A DNA stretch of 64,000 bases from Halomonas sp. S3-1-1 (GCF_023757625.1 NZ_JALGBZ010000005.1:186001-250000); one strand, 5' to 3'. Shown: positions 19,328 through 29,020, numbered from the stretch's first letter. Numbers and translations: made by a program. Notes: generated from the letters alone by a model not told the origin.

Positions 19328-19981
19328 ATGCTGACCGCTTACTCGAACGCCCCGTCTTTCAGCGCCTGGGCCCGCCCGGCAAAAGCCTTTCTTACCGGCG
19401 CGGCGCTGTTGGCGCTGGCCGGGTGCGCCACCCAGGCGCCGATGGACGAAAGCGGCCGGCAAGAGGGCCAGTGGGAGCGCCAGCAGGCCGAGGTAGAAGC
19501 GTTCGATAGCTGGACATTGATCGGTAAAGCCGGGCTCAAAACCCCGGACGAGAACACCAGCGCTAACCTGGACTGGAACCAGACGCCGTTTTACTTTCGC
19601 ATGCTGATCAGTGGCCCCTTTGGCGGCGGGCGCAGCGTGCTGGAAGGCCGCGAGGGCCGATTCTCGCTGACCACCGGCGAAGGCCGTTTCGAGGCCGAAA
19701 CGCCGGAAGCGCTGATGCAGGAGCAGCTTGGCTGGTCGCTGCCGGTGCGCGCCATGCCCGACTGGGTACGAGGCCTTCCGGGCGATGACTCCGACTACCA
19801 GCTCGAAACCGACGAGCTCGGCTTTCCGCGCCATCTGGAGCAGGACGGCTGGGAGATCGACTACCGCGACTGGGAAGAGGTCGAAGAGATGTGGCTGCCG
19901 CGGCGTTTGGTCATGAACTATGACGACGTGCGCATCACCCTGGTGGTGAACCAGTGGCGCCCGCGCGACGATCAGGAGTAA
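19328..19981 (+). CDS. lolB: Outer-membrane lipoprotein receptor LolB
   Basis: 217-residue lipoprotein that accepts lipoproteins from LolA and inserts them in the outer membrane. The lipobox is LALAGC near residue 34; the mature part has the LolB features WTLIGKAGLKTP, FYFRMLISGPFG and WVRGLPG. The start at 19328 is chosen for GGAG seven bases upstream; an ATG at 19292 is in frame but lacks one. ispE follows after three bases. Confidence 0.9.
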   Translation: MLTAYSNAPSFSAWARPAKAFLTGAALLALAGCATQAPMDESGRQEGQWERQQAEVEAFDSWTLIGKAGLKTPDENTSANLDWNQTPFYFRMLISGPFGGGRSVLEGREGRFSLTTGEGRFEAETPEALMQEQLGWSLPVRAMPDWVRGLPGDDSDYQLETDELGFPRHLEQDGWEIDYRDWEEVEEMWLPRRLVMNYDDVRITLVVNQWRPRDDQE

Positions 19982-19984
19982 GCG

Positions 19985-20848
19985 GTGACAGGCACGACTT
20001 CTGCCATGAAGCTTCCGGCACCGGCGAAGCTCAACCGCATGCTGCACATTACTGGCCGTCGTGAAGACGGCTATCACACGCTGCAGACGCTTTTTCAGTT
20101 CATCGATCTGCAGGACACGCTCACGCTCTCGTCACGAGCCGACGGCGAGATCGCGCTCGAAAACGATGTCGACGGCGTGAGCTTTGACGACAACCTGATG
20201 GTGCGCGCCGCGCGCACCCTGCTGCCCTACCGCCGTGACGCGAACCAGGGCGTAAGCCTGGCCATCGACAAGCGCCTACCCATGGGCGGGGGCCTGGGCG
20301 GCGGCAGCTCCAACGCCGCCACGGTACTGGTCGGGCTCAACCGGCTGTGGGAGCTCGGGCTTTCGCTTGAAGCACTGGCGGACCTCGGGCTTTCGCTGGG
20401 CGCCGATGTACCGGTGTTCGTTCATGGTCATAGCGCCTGGGCCGAGGGCGTGGGCGAGGTACTCACCCCGGTCACCCTCGATACGCCCTGGTTCGTGGTG
20501 ATCCACCCGGGTGTGAGCGTGTCGACCCCGGCCATCTTCCAGGACCCGGAATTGACACGCGCAAGCCGCCCCATTACTATGGCGCGCGCACTGCAGGGGG
20601 GAGCGGCCACGTGGCGTAACGACTGTGAAGCAACGGTCAAAAAACGCTATCCGCCGATCGCTTGTGCGCTCGAGTGGCTCGAGCAGTTCGCACCTGGCCG
20701 CGTAACCGGCACCGGCGCGTGTCTGTTTGCTGCGTTTGAAACCCAACGCGCTGCAAACGCCGTCGCCAGCCAAGCGGGCCAACGCTATCAGGCCTGGGTG
20801 GCGCGCGGGCTCAACACCTCTCCTCTACACGATGCGCTGGGACGCTGA
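19985..20848 (+). CDS. ispE: 4-diphosphocytidyl-2-C-methyl-D-erythritol kinase
   Basis: 287-residue GHMP kinase of the MEP isoprenoid pathway. The ATP motif PMGGGLGGGSSNAATVL and the PAPAKLNRMLHITGRREDGYH start are diagnostic. GTG at 19985 is preferred because AGGAG sits six bases before it; the ATG at 20006 has no ribosome site. The lolB-ispE-tRNA-Gln-prs order is conserved in gammaproteobacteria. Confidence 0.94.
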   Translation: MTGTTSAMKLPAPAKLNRMLHITGRREDGYHTLQTLFQFIDLQDTLTLSSRADGEIALENDVDGVSFDDNLMVRAARTLLPYRRDANQGVSLAIDKRLPMGGGLGGGSSNAATVLVGLNRLWELGLSLEALADLGLSLGADVPVFVHGHSAWAEGVGEVLTPVTLDTPWFVVIHPGVSVSTPAIFQDPELTRASRPITMARALQGGAATWRNDCEATVKKRYPPIACALEWLEQFAPGRVTGTGACLFAAFETQRAANAVASQAGQRYQAWVARGLNTSPLHDALGR

Positions 20849-20878
20849 AAGCGCCCGGTCATCACATTGGGTTATTGC

Positions 20879-20953
20879 TGGGGTATCGCCAAGTGGTAAG
20901 GCACCGGTTTTTGGTATCGGCATTCCCAGGTTCGAATCCTGGTACCCCAGCCA
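20879..20953 (+). tRNA. tRNA-Gln (TTG)
   Basis: A 75-base cloverleaf with acceptor stem TGGGGTA/TACCCCA, anticodon TTG at 20911-20913, TTCGAAT T-loop and encoded CCA. It lies 30 bases after ispE with no separate promoter seen, so it may be processed from that transcript. Confidence 0.96.
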
Positions 20954-21012
20954 ACCTGCCCATGATCCAACGTTTTCTCCCCTGATCCCCAACGCTGCAA
21001 AGGTGGCTGCAC

Positions 21013-21954
21013 GTGTCAAAATTGATGGTTTTCACCGGGAACGCCAATCCCGAACTCGCTCGTAAAGTGGCTGAGAGCCTGGACAGCCGGATGGGCAATG
21101 CAACGGTGGGCCAGTTCAGCGACGGCGAGATCGCAGTCGAGATCAATGAGAACGTGCGTGGCAAGGATGTCTTCATTCTTCAGTCCACCTGTGCCCCGAC
21201 CAATGACAACCTGATGGAGCTGATCCTGATGGTTGACGCCCTGCGTCGCGCCTCGGCCACCCGCATCACTGCGGTGCTGCCCTACTTTGGCTACGCGCGT
21301 CAGGATCGTCGCGTGCGCTCCGCCCGCGTACCCATCTCGGCCAAGGTCGTGGCCGACATGATGGTCAAGGCCGGCGTCGACCGCGTGATGACCATGGATT
21401 TGCACGCCGATCAGATTCAGGGCTTTTTCGACGTGCCGGTGGACAACGTCTACGGCTCGCCGATTCTGCTCGACGACATCGAGCGCCAGAACTACGACGA
21501 TCTGGTCGTGGTCTCGCCGGACGTCGGCGGCGTGGTGCGCGCGCGCGCCATCGCCAAACAGCTCAACGCCGATCTCGCCATTATCGACAAGCGTCGCCCC
21601 CAGGCCAACCAGGCCCAGGTGATGCACATCATCGGCGAGATCGAAGGCCGCACGTGCGTGGTGGTCGACGATATGATCGATACCGCCGGTACGCTGTGCA
21701 AGGCCGGCGAAGCGCTCAAGGACCACGGCGCCGCGCGCGTGGTGGCCTACGCAACACACCCGATCTTGTCTGGCCCCGCCATCGACAACATCACAAGCTC
21801 CGTACTGGATGAAGTGGTCGTGGCCGACACTATTCCGCTGGCCGACCATGCGCGTCGCAGCGGTAAAATTCGCCAGTTGAGCGTTGCCGGCCTGATTGCG
21901 GAAGCGATCCGCCGGGTCAGCAACGAAGAATCCGTCAGCGCAATGTTCCACTAG
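21013..21954 (+). CDS. prs: Ribose-phosphate pyrophosphokinase
   Basis: 313-residue PRPP synthase, source of PRPP for nucleotides, His and Trp. It has the ATP/flexible-loop segment YARQDRR, the ribose-phosphate site [12 protein letters not shown] and the PRPP loop [15 protein letters not shown] at 21013 with AGGTGG upstream is taken as the start; ATG at 21025 is possible. Confidence 0.96.
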   Translation: MSKLMVFTGNANPELARKVAESLDSRMGNATVGQFSDGEIAVEINENVRGKDVFILQSTCAPTNDNLMELILMVDALRRASATRITAVLPYFGYARQDRRVRSARVPISAKVVADMMVKAGVDRVMTMDLHADQIQGFFDVPVDNVYGSPILLDDIERQNYDDLVVVSPDVGGVVRARAIAKQLNADLAIIDKRRPQANQAQVMHIIGEIEGRTCVVVDDMIDTAGTLCKAGEALKDHGAARVVAYATHPILSGPAIDNITSSVLDEVVVADTIPLADHARRSGKIRQLSVAGLIAEAIRRVSNEESVSAMFH

Positions 21955-22068
21955 CCGCTCACGCGAGCGTGGACACCGCCTGACGTTATAGCCCCCTCGG
22001 GGCCCTGAAAGCGTCGTCGACTGGTCGCGGTCGGCGGGGTTTTCTTACTTAAACCAAGAGGCACCAAC

Positions 22069-22707
22069 ATGTCCGATTTTACTTTGAAAGCCGACGTTCG
22101 TAACGACCTGGGGAAAGGTGCGAGCCGCCGCCTGCGTCGTGCGAACCAGCAGGTTCCTGCCGTGATTTACGGTGGTGAAACAGCGCCCGTCTCCATCGCC
22201 GTCGAAAAGACCGCCTTCTACAAGGCGATCGAAGACGAGTCCTTCTTCTCCTCGGTCATCACGCTGGACGTCGAAGGCAAGCAGGAGCAGGTCGTCGTTC
22301 GTGATCTGCAGCGTCACCCCTACAAGCCGCTGCTGACGCACGCCGACTTCATGCGCGTTGACGCCACCCACGAAATCACCATGAACGTGCCGCTGCACGT
22401 CGTGGGCGAAGAGAAGTGTGTTGGCATCAAGGACCAGGGCGGCGAGCTGCACGTGCTGAACAACGAAGTAGCGATCAGCTGCTTGCCGAAAGACCTGCCG
22501 GACTACCTGGAAGTCGACATCTCAAGCGTCGAGCTGGGTACGACCCTGCACCTGTCCGACCTGAAACTGCCGGCCGGCGTTTCTTCCGTGGATCTCGCCC
22601 ACGGCGAAGAGCACGACAACGCCATCCTCAACATCACCGCGATCAAGGATCGTGTTGAAGAGGACGAAGGCGAAGCGGGTGAAGGCGAAGAAGGCAGCGC
22701 CGAGTAA
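22069..22707 (+). CDS. rplY: 50S ribosomal protein L25 (CTC form)
   Basis: 212-residue general-stress form of L25, with an N-terminal 5S rRNA-binding domain (about residues 1-90, [20 protein letters not shown]) and a C-terminal TL5 domain. The tail is almost purely Glu/Asp/Gly (from about residue 195), in line with a halophile. AGAGG lies ten bases before the ATG. Sits between prs and pth in the usual order. Confidence 0.94.
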   Translation: MSDFTLKADVRNDLGKGASRRLRRANQQVPAVIYGGETAPVSIAVEKTAFYKAIEDESFFSSVITLDVEGKQEQVVVRDLQRHPYKPLLTHADFMRVDATHEITMNVPLHVVGEEKCVGIKDQGGELHVLNNEVAISCLPKDLPDYLEVDISSVELGTTLHLSDLKLPAGVSSVDLAHGEEHDNAILNITAIKDRVEEDEGEAGEGEEGSAE

Positions 22708-22768
22708 GCGCAGCCCTCTTTACCCCCTTGCAGATTGGGCCATGCCCGCATGGCCCATGAATGCTAAA

Positions 22769-22797
22769 ATCAAGCGCTTCGGCGCTTGATTTTTTTT
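22769..22797 (+). terminator. Intrinsic terminator after rplY
   Basis: 9-bp stem ATCAAGCGC/GCGCTTGAT with a stable TTCG tetraloop and T8. A palindromic hairpin (TGGGCCATG/CATGGCCCA, 22736-22757) precedes it. Confidence 0.92.
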
Positions 22798-22842
22798 GTC
22801 GGGCCAGCGGCCGAGATATTTTTGAACGTTGGAGGTGGGAAC

Positions 22843-23424
22843 ATGAGCCAGGTAACGGCGATCATTGGGCTTGGTAATCCCGGCCCCGAGTACGACGCGA
22901 CGCGCCACAACGCCGGGTTCTGGCTGGTGGACGCGCTGGCGCGACGCGCCCATACCGAGCTTCGCCCGGAAAAGAAGTTCCTCGGGCGCTACGCCAAGGC
23001 GCATATCGATGGCCATGAGTTGCACCTTTTGAACCCCACCACCTTCATGAACCGAAGCGGTGGCGCCGTCGCCGCGCTTTGCCAGTTTTTCAAGCTCGCC
23101 CCGGACAACCTGCTGGTAGTGCACGACGAGCTCGACCTGCCCCCGGGCCAGGCGCGCTTCAAGACCGGCGGTGGCCACGGCGGCCACAACGGCCTTCGCG
23201 ACATCATCAGCGCCCTCGGCAACCAAAACGCCTTTCACCGACTGCGCATCGGTATCGGCCACCCAGGCGAGGCGCGCCAGGTGGTTCACTACGTGTTGAA
23301 CCGCCCGGGCAAAAGCGAGCAGGAAGCGATCGACCACGCCATCGAGGCGTGCGAGACGACGCTCCCTTTGGCGCTCAACGGCGACTGGGCGAAAGCCATG
23401 AACCAGCTCCATAGCGTAAAATAG
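22843..23424 (+). CDS. pth: Peptidyl-tRNA hydrolase
   Basis: 193-residue enzyme that frees tRNA from stalled peptidyl-tRNA. The GLGNPGPEYDATRHNAGFWL start with its catalytic His, FMNRSGGAV, HDELDLPPG and GGHGGHNGLRDI are all present. ATG at 22843 has GGAGGTGGG just upstream; the longer frame to 22786 overlaps the rplY terminator and is rejected. Confidence 0.95.
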   Translation: MSQVTAIIGLGNPGPEYDATRHNAGFWLVDALARRAHTELRPEKKFLGRYAKAHIDGHELHLLNPTTFMNRSGGAVAALCQFFKLAPDNLLVVHDELDLPPGQARFKTGGGHGGHNGLRDIISALGNQNAFHRLRIGIGHPGEARQVVHYVLNRPGKSEQEAIDHAIEACETTLPLALNGDWAKAMNQLHSVK

Positions 23425-23481
23425 CCAGACGTTTCCATTTCAAGGCGGCTTTGTAAAGCGCGCCCCGGTCAGGACATTCCC

Positions 23482-24573
23482 ATGGGTTTTAACTGCGGTA
23501 TCGTTGGCCTACCCAACGTAGGCAAATCCACGCTCTTCAACGCGCTCACCAAATCCGGCATCGACGCGGAGAACTTTCCGTTTTGTACCATCGAGCCCAA
23601 CGTCGGCATCGTGCCAATGCCGGACCCGCGCCTCGACAAGCTCGCCGAGATCGTCAAGCCCCAAAAGGTGCTACCCACAACCATGGAGTTCGTGGACATC
23701 GCGGGCCTGGTGGCCGGCGCCTCCAAGGGCGAGGGCCTGGGCAACAAGTTTTTGGCCAACATTCGCGAAACCCAAGCGATTGCCCACGTGGTGCGCTGCT
23801 TCGATAACGACAACGTGATCCACGTGGCCAACCAGGTCGACCCGCGCGCGGATATCGAAACCATCAACCTGGAACTGGCGCTCGCCGATCTCGACACCGT
23901 CGAGAAAGCGAGCCAGCGGCTGGTACGCTCGATCAAGGGTGGCGACAAGGATGCCACGGCCACCAAGGCGATTCTGGACAGGATCCAGCCGCACCTGGCC
24001 GAGGGCATGCCGCTTCGAAGCTTCGGGCTAAGCGATGACGAAAAGCATCAGGTGAAAAGCTTCGGCTTTTTGACCCTGAAGCCGACGATGTACATCGCCA
24101 ACGTCAACGAGGATGGCTTCGAGAACAACCCGTATCTCGATATCGTCCGTCAAATTGCCGAAGAGGAAGGCGCGGTGGTGGTGCCTGTGTGCAACCAGCT
24201 CGAAGCCGAAATCGCCGAGCTCGACGACGAAGAGCGCAGCGTCTTTCTCGAAGAGATGGGCATGGAAGAGCCGGGCCTCGATCGCGTGATTCGCGCGGGC
24301 TACGCCCTTTTGGGCCTGCAGACCTACTTCACCGCCGGGGTGAAGGAAGTGCGCGCCTGGACCGTCAAGCAGGGCGCTACCGCCCCGGAGGGCGCCGGCG
24401 TCATCCACACCGATTTCCAAAAAGGCTTCATCCGCGCCGAAGTCATCGCCTATGACGACTTCGTGTCGCTTGGCGGCGAACAGGGCGCGAAGGATGCGGG
24501 CAAGTGGCGTCTGGAAGGCAAGGAGTACATCGTCAAGGATGGCGACGTGATCCACTTCCGTTTCAACGTTTAA
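23482..24573 (+). CDS. ychF: Redox-regulated ATPase YchF
   Basis: 363-residue Obg-family P-loop protein that prefers ATP over GTP and binds ribosomes. The G1 loop is [15 protein letters not shown] at residues 6-20; [17 protein letters not shown] follows; the C-terminal TGS domain ends in the usual [15 protein letters not shown]. Normal length, usual partner of pth. Confidence 0.96.
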   Translation: MGFNCGIVGLPNVGKSTLFNALTKSGIDAENFPFCTIEPNVGIVPMPDPRLDKLAEIVKPQKVLPTTMEFVDIAGLVAGASKGEGLGNKFLANIRETQAIAHVVRCFDNDNVIHVANQVDPRADIETINLELALADLDTVEKASQRLVRSIKGGDKDATATKAILDRIQPHLAEGMPLRSFGLSDDEKHQVKSFGFLTLKPTMYIANVNEDGFENNPYLDIVRQIAEEEGAVVVPVCNQLEAEIAELDDEERSVFLEEMGMEEPGLDRVIRAGYALLGLQTYFTAGVKEVRAWTVKQGATAPEGAGVIHTDFQKGFIRAEVIAYDDFVSLGGEQGAKDAGKWRLEGKEYIVKDGDVIHFRFNV

Positions 24574-24607
24574 CGCCCGGCGTACTCGGCGGCGGACAAG
24601 GAAATAC

Positions 24608-24636
24608 TTGACGGGCGGCGGCGGGCTTTGTAATAT
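24608..24636 (+). promoter_or_regulatory. Sigma-70 promoter of tRNA-Met
   Basis: TTGACG (24608-24613), a 17-base spacer, then TAATAT (24631-24636), about 15 bases before the tRNA. Confidence 0.88.
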
Positions 24637-24651
24637 TCGCCCCCGTTGAAC

Positions 24652-24728
24652 GGCTACATAGCTCAGCTGGTTAGAGCACATCACTCATAATGATGGGGTC
24701 CCCTGTTCAAATCAGGGTGTAGCCACCA
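24652..24728 (+). tRNA. tRNA-Met (CAT), elongator type
   Basis: 77 bases with acceptor stem GGCTACA/TGTAGCC, anticodon CAT at 24686-24688 and encoded CCA. The fully paired first acceptor base pair and the sequence, close to E. coli metT, indicate elongator rather than initiator tRNA. Own promoter upstream and terminator downstream. Confidence 0.95.
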
Positions 24729-24740
24729 GCTTCAAAAAAA

Positions 24741-24768
24741 CCCGCTAACTTCGGTTAGCGGGTTTTTT
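24741..24768 (+). terminator. Intrinsic terminator after tRNA-Met
   Basis: CCCGCTAAC/GTTAGCGGG stem, TTCG loop, T6; preceded by A7, so it may also serve the convergent M18 peptidase transcript. Confidence 0.92.
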
Positions 24769-24792
24769 GTGCGCCTGTGAAACGTGCGGGCC

Positions 24793-26151
24793 TCAATAAA
24801 GCGTCGGACGGTTCAGAAACGCCACCAGCGCCCGGGTCAGGTGCTCGACATCACGGGTGCCGGCGGTTTCGCGAATCGAGTGCATCGCCCACTGCGGCAC
24901 GCCCACGTCGATGGTCGGCACGCCGATTTCAGTGGCCGTGATCGGGCCGATGGTGCTGCCGCAGCCCATATCGGCGCGGGTGACAAAAGACTGCACCGGC
25001 ACGTCCGCCTCGCGGCACACGTCGCGAAACAGCGCCCCGGTCACGCTGTTGGTCGCGTAGCGCTGGCTGGCGTTGACCTTGATCACCGGGCCGCCGTTGA
25101 TGGCCGGGCCATGGCGCTCGTCGTGTTTGTCGCGAAAATTGGGGTGCAGCGCGTGGGCGTTGTCGCAGGAGATCATCACGGAGGACTGAATCAGCTGAAT
25201 CAGCGCTTCCTCTCCGCCCTTCCCGACCTGGGCGTTGATGCGTTTGAGTACGTCGCCCAAAAACGGCCCCTGAGCGCCACAGGCGCTGGCACTGCCCACT
25301 TCCTCGTGGTCGTTGGCAACCAGCAGCGCGCCCTGCTCACCGTCGCATTCCAAAAGCGCCTCCAGCCCGATGAAGCAGGAGAGCAGGTTATCGAGCCGGG
25401 CGCTTGCCACGAGCTCGCGCCCTACCCCGACCAGCGACGGCGGCTGCAGATCGTAAAAGCCGAGCTCGAAATCGACGATCTCGACCTCTTCCAGGCCGTG
25501 CTCCTTGGCAAGCCAGCCCTCCAATAGCGAGTCGAGCGTGGCGTCGCCGCTTTGCATCAGGATGGGCGCCATCTGGGTCTGCGGGTTGATCGCCCGGCCG
25601 GCGTTGACGTCACGATCCAAGTGGATCGCCAGGCTCGGGATCATGGCCACCGGGTCCGCCACGTTGAGCAGCACGCTTTCGAGCCGGCCATCGGCGTGGC
25701 GAAGATGCACCCGCCCGGCCAGGCCAAGGTCACGGTCGAACCAGGGCGCGAGCAGCACGCCGCCGTAGACCTGCACGCCAAGCTGTAGCCAGCCCGCCGA
25801 GCGCTGGGTCGCCTCTGGCTTCAACCTCAGCCCGGGACTGTCGGTGTGCGCGCCGATCATGCGAAGGTTCTCGAGGCCGACTTTATCGCCGGGGGGAAGC
25901 GTAAAGGCGATGATCGAGGAGTCGTTACGGGTCACGACGTAACGCTTGCCTGCCTCGAGCGCCCAGTCGGCTCGCTCGTCCAGGCGGATGAAGCCGTTTT
26001 CCTCCAGCCGGCGAGCCATCGAGCGGGTCGCGTGCCAGGGCGTGGGCGAGCCCGCCAGAAAATCGCACAGCCGCGCCAAACGCGGCGAGTCAAAAGAAGT
26101 GTCGAGCGCGGTCAAATCAATGCCCTCTATCAGAAAATCAGTGAGTATCAC
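24793..26151 (-). CDS. apeB: M18 family aminopeptidase
   Basis: Zinc aminopeptidase of the ApeB/aspartyl aminopeptidase family, cytoplasmic. Metal and catalytic segments are visible: GAHTDSPGLRLKP, SARLDNLLSC, NDHEEVGS, SCDNAHALHPN and the C-terminal GCGSTIGP. The body from LCDFLAGSPTPWHATRSMARRLE matches the family from its N-terminus, so the first 25-30 residues are uncertain: the frame opens at a GTG (26151) without a clear ribosome site, and a TTG 36 bases further in, preceded by GAGGG, is an alternative. Divergent from prc. Confidence 0.88.
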   Translation of the reverse strand: MILTDFLIEGIDLTALDTSFDSPRLARLCDFLAGSPTPWHATRSMARRLEENGFIRLDERADWALEAGKRYVVTRNDSSIIAFTLPPGDKVGLENLRMIGAHTDSPGLRLKPEATQRSAGWLQLGVQVYGGVLLAPWFDRDLGLAGRVHLRHADGRLESVLLNVADPVAMIPSLAIHLDRDVNAGRAINPQTQMAPILMQSGDATLDSLLEGWLAKEHGLEEVEIVDFELGFYDLQPPSLVGVGRELVASARLDNLLSCFIGLEALLECDGEQGALLVANDHEEVGSASACGAQGPFLGDVLKRINAQVGKGGEEALIQLIQSSVMISCDNAHALHPNFRDKHDERHGPAINGGPVIKVNASQRYATNSVTGALFRDVCREADVPVQSFVTRADMGCGSTIGPITATEIGVPTIDVGVPQWAMHSIRETAGTRDVEHLTRALVAFLNRPTLY

Positions 26152-26253
26152 AGAGTAAATGACCTGCTACAATGCTCTTGGCCTGCGCAACTCATGGGCT
26201 TGCTGAATGTCCAGAGGACACGAGTGACTATAAATTCCGGGAGAGCCTGACTG

Positions 26254-28338
26254 ATGAGCTTGTTTGTAACGCTTACGCGCTCGGCCGCCGTTGCCGTGAT
26301 GCTGGCCGCGGCCAGCCCGGCGCTTGCGCAACTCGCGCCGACCGACGAGCAGCGCCAAGCGGCAGTGGAGATTGGGGACGCGCTGCGCTACGGCCACTAC
26401 GCCAATATCGACTTCGACGCGCAGTGGTCTCAGGAGGCCTTCCAGCGCTATCTGGATATTCTGGACAACCAGCGAAGCTACCTTCTCAGACGCGATATCG
26501 AGCCCTACCGCCACTTGGAAGAGGACATGGATCAGGTGCTGTTCGAAGGCGATCTCGACGAGGCCTTCGAGCTTTATAATCGCCTCAACGAGCGCCACAC
26601 CGACCGCCTCGAATGGCTTATCTCGCGTCTCGACGAAGGCCTCTCATTCGAGTTTCAAAGTGATGAGCGCCTGGAAGTCGACCGTGAGGAAGCGCCCTGG
26701 GTGAGCCGGGAAAGCGAGCTCGACGAGCTTTGGCGTAAGCGCCTGGAAAACGACGCGCTGACTCTATCACTGGCCGACCAGGACGAGGAACAGATCGAAG
26801 AGACTCTGCGCCAGCGCTATGAAGGCCAACTCACTCGCCTCGAGCAGACCGAATCCGAGGATGTGTTCGGCATCCTGATGGCGGCGATTTCCAGCACCAT
26901 CGACCCGCACACCGGCTATCTCTCGCCGCGTCAGAGCGAATCCTTCGACATTCAGATGAGCCTCTCGCTCGAAGGCATCGGCGCGCTGCTGCAGGCCGAC
27001 GGCGAGTACGTCAAGGTCGCAAGCCTGGTGCCCGGCGGCCCCGCCGAGCGCGCCGGCGTGCTGGAGCCCGCCGACCGTATCGTCGCCGTGGGTCAGGACG
27101 AAGGTGAAATGGTCAATGTGGTCGGCATGCGCCTGGACAACGTGGTCGATCTGATCCGCGGGCCGAAAGGCTCAACGGTGCGCCTGGACGTAGTGCCGGC
27201 CCAGGCGGTCGACATGACCCGCTCGCACATCGTCGAAATCACCCGCGACACGGTCAGCCTTGAAGATCAGGCGGCGCAAAGCGAAGTGATCGAGGTCGAG
27301 CGCGACGGCGAGCCGCACAAGATCGGCGTGATCGACGTGCCCACCTTCTACGTCGACTTCGACGCCTGGCAGGCCGGCGAGGAGGAGTATCGCAGCACCA
27401 CGCGCGACGTCGCCAGTGAAATAGAAGCGCTGAAAGCGGAAAACGTCGAAGGAATCGTGCTGGATCTGCGCAACAACGGCGGCGGCGCGCTGCAGGAAGC
27501 CAACTCGCTGATCGGGCTCTTCATCGACCGCGGCCCGACCGTGCAGGTGCGCGACGCTCAGGGGCGCATTCAGCTCTACGGCGACACTGACGCCGGCACG
27601 CTCTATGACGGCCCGCTCACCGTGCTGACCAACCGCCTCTCGGCCTCCGCCTCGGAAATCTTCGCCGGCGCGATCCAGGACTACGGCCGCGGCCTGGTGG
27701 TCGGTGCCGATACCTTCGGCAAGGGCACCGTGCAGACGCTCAACGAGCTGAGCCACGGCCAGATCAAGCTCACCCGCGCCAAGTTCTACCGCATTTCCGG
27801 CGAGAGCACGCAAAATCGCGGCGTCGAGCCGGACATCACCTTCCCCAGCCTGATCGACCCGGAGCGCATCGGCGAAAGCAGTCTCGATAACGCCCTGGCC
27901 TGGGACACGGTGCAAAACGTGCAGTACCGCCGCTACGGCAACCCGGAAGACTTCATTCCCGCGCTGACCACGCGCCATCAGCAGCGTGCTGCCGAGAATC
28001 CGAACTTCCGCTACCTGGAGCGCCAATCGACGCTGGCCCGCCAACTGCGCGAACAGCACACCACCGTGAGCCTGAACCGCGAGCAGCGCCAGCGCGAGCT
28101 GGAAGCCCAGGAAGCCGAGCAGCTCTCGCTCGAGAACCAGCGCCGTCGGGCGCTGGGCATGCCGGAGCTCGACGAGTGGCTCGACGCCCGCATGGACAAC
28201 GTCAGCGGTGAGCCAATCGACGAATCCGAGGAAGAGGATGAAGAGATGCCGGTGGACCGCGCCCACGTGCTCGAAGCCGCCGAGATCATGCTCGACTACA
28301 CCCACATGAAAAACGCCCAGCGCATGGCCCAGCGCTAA
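26254..28338 (+). CDS. prc: Tail-specific carboxy-terminal protease Prc
   Basis: 694-residue periplasmic S41 protease that trims PBP3 and degrades SsrA-type and misfolded envelope proteins. It has a signal peptide (cleavage near residue 25, SPALAQ), a helical N-terminal region, a PDZ domain at about residues 235-320 and the catalytic core. By alignment with E. coli Prc, Ser465 (SASASEIF), Asp476 (QDYG) and Lys490 (TFGKGTVQ) form the active site. A C-terminal helical region follows, with an acidic stretch DESEEEDEE. Full length. Confidence 0.94.
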   Translation: MSLFVTLTRSAAVAVMLAAASPALAQLAPTDEQRQAAVEIGDALRYGHYANIDFDAQWSQEAFQRYLDILDNQRSYLLRRDIEPYRHLEEDMDQVLFEGDLDEAFELYNRLNERHTDRLEWLISRLDEGLSFEFQSDERLEVDREEAPWVSRESELDELWRKRLENDALTLSLADQDEEQIEETLRQRYEGQLTRLEQTESEDVFGILMAAISSTIDPHTGYLSPRQSESFDIQMSLSLEGIGALLQADGEYVKVASLVPGGPAERAGVLEPADRIVAVGQDEGEMVNVVGMRLDNVVDLIRGPKGSTVRLDVVPAQAVDMTRSHIVEITRDTVSLEDQAAQSEVIEVERDGEPHKIGVIDVPTFYVDFDAWQAGEEEYRSTTRDVASEIEALKAENVEGIVLDLRNNGGGALQEANSLIGLFIDRGPTVQVRDAQGRIQLYGDTDAGTLYDGPLTVLTNRLSASASEIFAGAIQDYGRGLVVGADTFGKGTVQTLNELSHGQIKLTRAKFYRISGESTQNRGVEPDITFPSLIDPERIGESSLDNALAWDTVQNVQYRRYGNPEDFIPALTTRHQQRAAENPNFRYLERQSTLARQLREQHTTVSLNREQRQRELEAQEAEQLSLENQRRRALGMPELDEWLDARMDNVSGEPIDESEEEDEEMPVDRAHVLEAAEIMLDYTHMKNAQRMAQR

Positions 28339-28359
28339 GCGCTGGGACTATTCGAGCCA

Positions 28360-28388
28360 GCCGCGCCCTTTCGAGGCGCGGCTTTTTT
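28360..28388 (+). terminator. Intrinsic terminator after prc
   Basis: GCCGCGCC/GGCGCGGC stem with a CTTTCGA loop and T6. Confidence 0.9.
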
Positions 28389-28404
28389 ATACGCGCACGA
28401 AAGC

Positions 28405-28528
28405 GTGAAGTGTGAAGTGTGAAGTGTGAAGTGTGAAGTGTGAAGTGTGAAGTGTGAAGTGTGAAGTGTGAAGTGTGAAGTGTGAAGTGTGAAGTGTGAA
28501 GTGTGAAGTGTGAAGTGTGAAGTGTGAA
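28405..28528. repeat. Perfect 7-bp tandem repeat, about 17.7 copies
   Basis: The unit GTGAAGT (equivalently TGTGAAG) repeats without a single mismatch for 124 bases, just after the prc terminator and before the tRNA-Asn genes. It lies outside any credible gene. Reverse-strand frames through it encode runs of His-Thr-Leu-Ser-Phe only because of the repeat. The rest of the 328-base gap holds no other recognisable element. Confidence 0.97.
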
Positions 28529-28666
28529 AGAGAGTATGGCGTTTGGAGCGCACACAAATATCAGGCGCAAAGAAGGCCTGTTATGACGGTCAAAAAAGGG
28601 AAAAGAGTTAGCTGAATCGAGTGGAAATGAACTGCAGAACCGACGTGCGGTTAAAAACAACGAGAT

Positions 28667-28742
28667 TGGCTCCCCGAACAGGACTCGAACCTGTGACCCA
28701 ATGATTAACAGTCATTTGCTCTACCAACTGAGCTATCGGGGA
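28667..28742 (-). tRNA. tRNA-Asn (GTT), copy 3
   Basis: 76 bases with encoded CCA; anticodon GTT at 28709-28707. Acceptor stem TCCCCGA/TCGGGGA differs from the other two copies by one compensated base pair. Last of three tandem copies in the leftward direction. Confidence 0.95.
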
Positions 28743-28771
28743 ACATCTTTAAATCGGTGCTTAGCGGCGGT

Positions 28772-28847
28772 TGGCTCCTCGAACAGGACTCGAACCTGTG
28801 ACCCAATGATTAACAGTCATTTGCTCTACCAACTGAGCTATCGAGGA
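28772..28847 (-). tRNA. tRNA-Asn (GTT), copy 2
   Basis: 76 bases with encoded CCA and acceptor stem TCCTCGA/TCGAGGA; identical to copy 1. Confidence 0.95.
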
Positions 28848-28896
28848 ACTGTCTATGCTACCGCTTTTGCTAAGGCGTTTGAGGCGAGCCAGATGT

Positions 28897-28972
28897 TGGC
28901 TCCTCGAACAGGACTCGAACCTGTGACCCAATGATTAACAGTCATTTGCTCTACCAACTGAGCTATCGAGGA
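28897..28972 (-). tRNA. tRNA-Asn (GTT), copy 1
   Basis: 76 bases with encoded CCA; first of the three in the direction of transcription, about 20 bases after a good promoter. Confidence 0.95.
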
Positions 28973-28992
28973 ACTGCTCAAACACGGTGCGT

Positions 28993-29020
28993 AGTATACT
29001 CATGGAATCGCTTGGGTCAA
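28993..29020 (-). promoter_or_regulatory. Sigma-70 promoter of the tRNA-Asn array
   Basis: Read leftward: TTGACC (29020-29015), a 16-base spacer, TATACT (28998-28993). Confidence 0.85.

Noticed and set aside
28405..28528. CRISPR array
   Set aside because: The 7-bp units are contiguous with no spacers and there are no cas genes.
28286..28660. Reverse-strand frames of 72-124 codons with repeated His-Thr-Leu-Ser-Phe
   Set aside because: They exist only because the 7-bp repeat has no stop in those frames; no ribosome site, no other coding signal.
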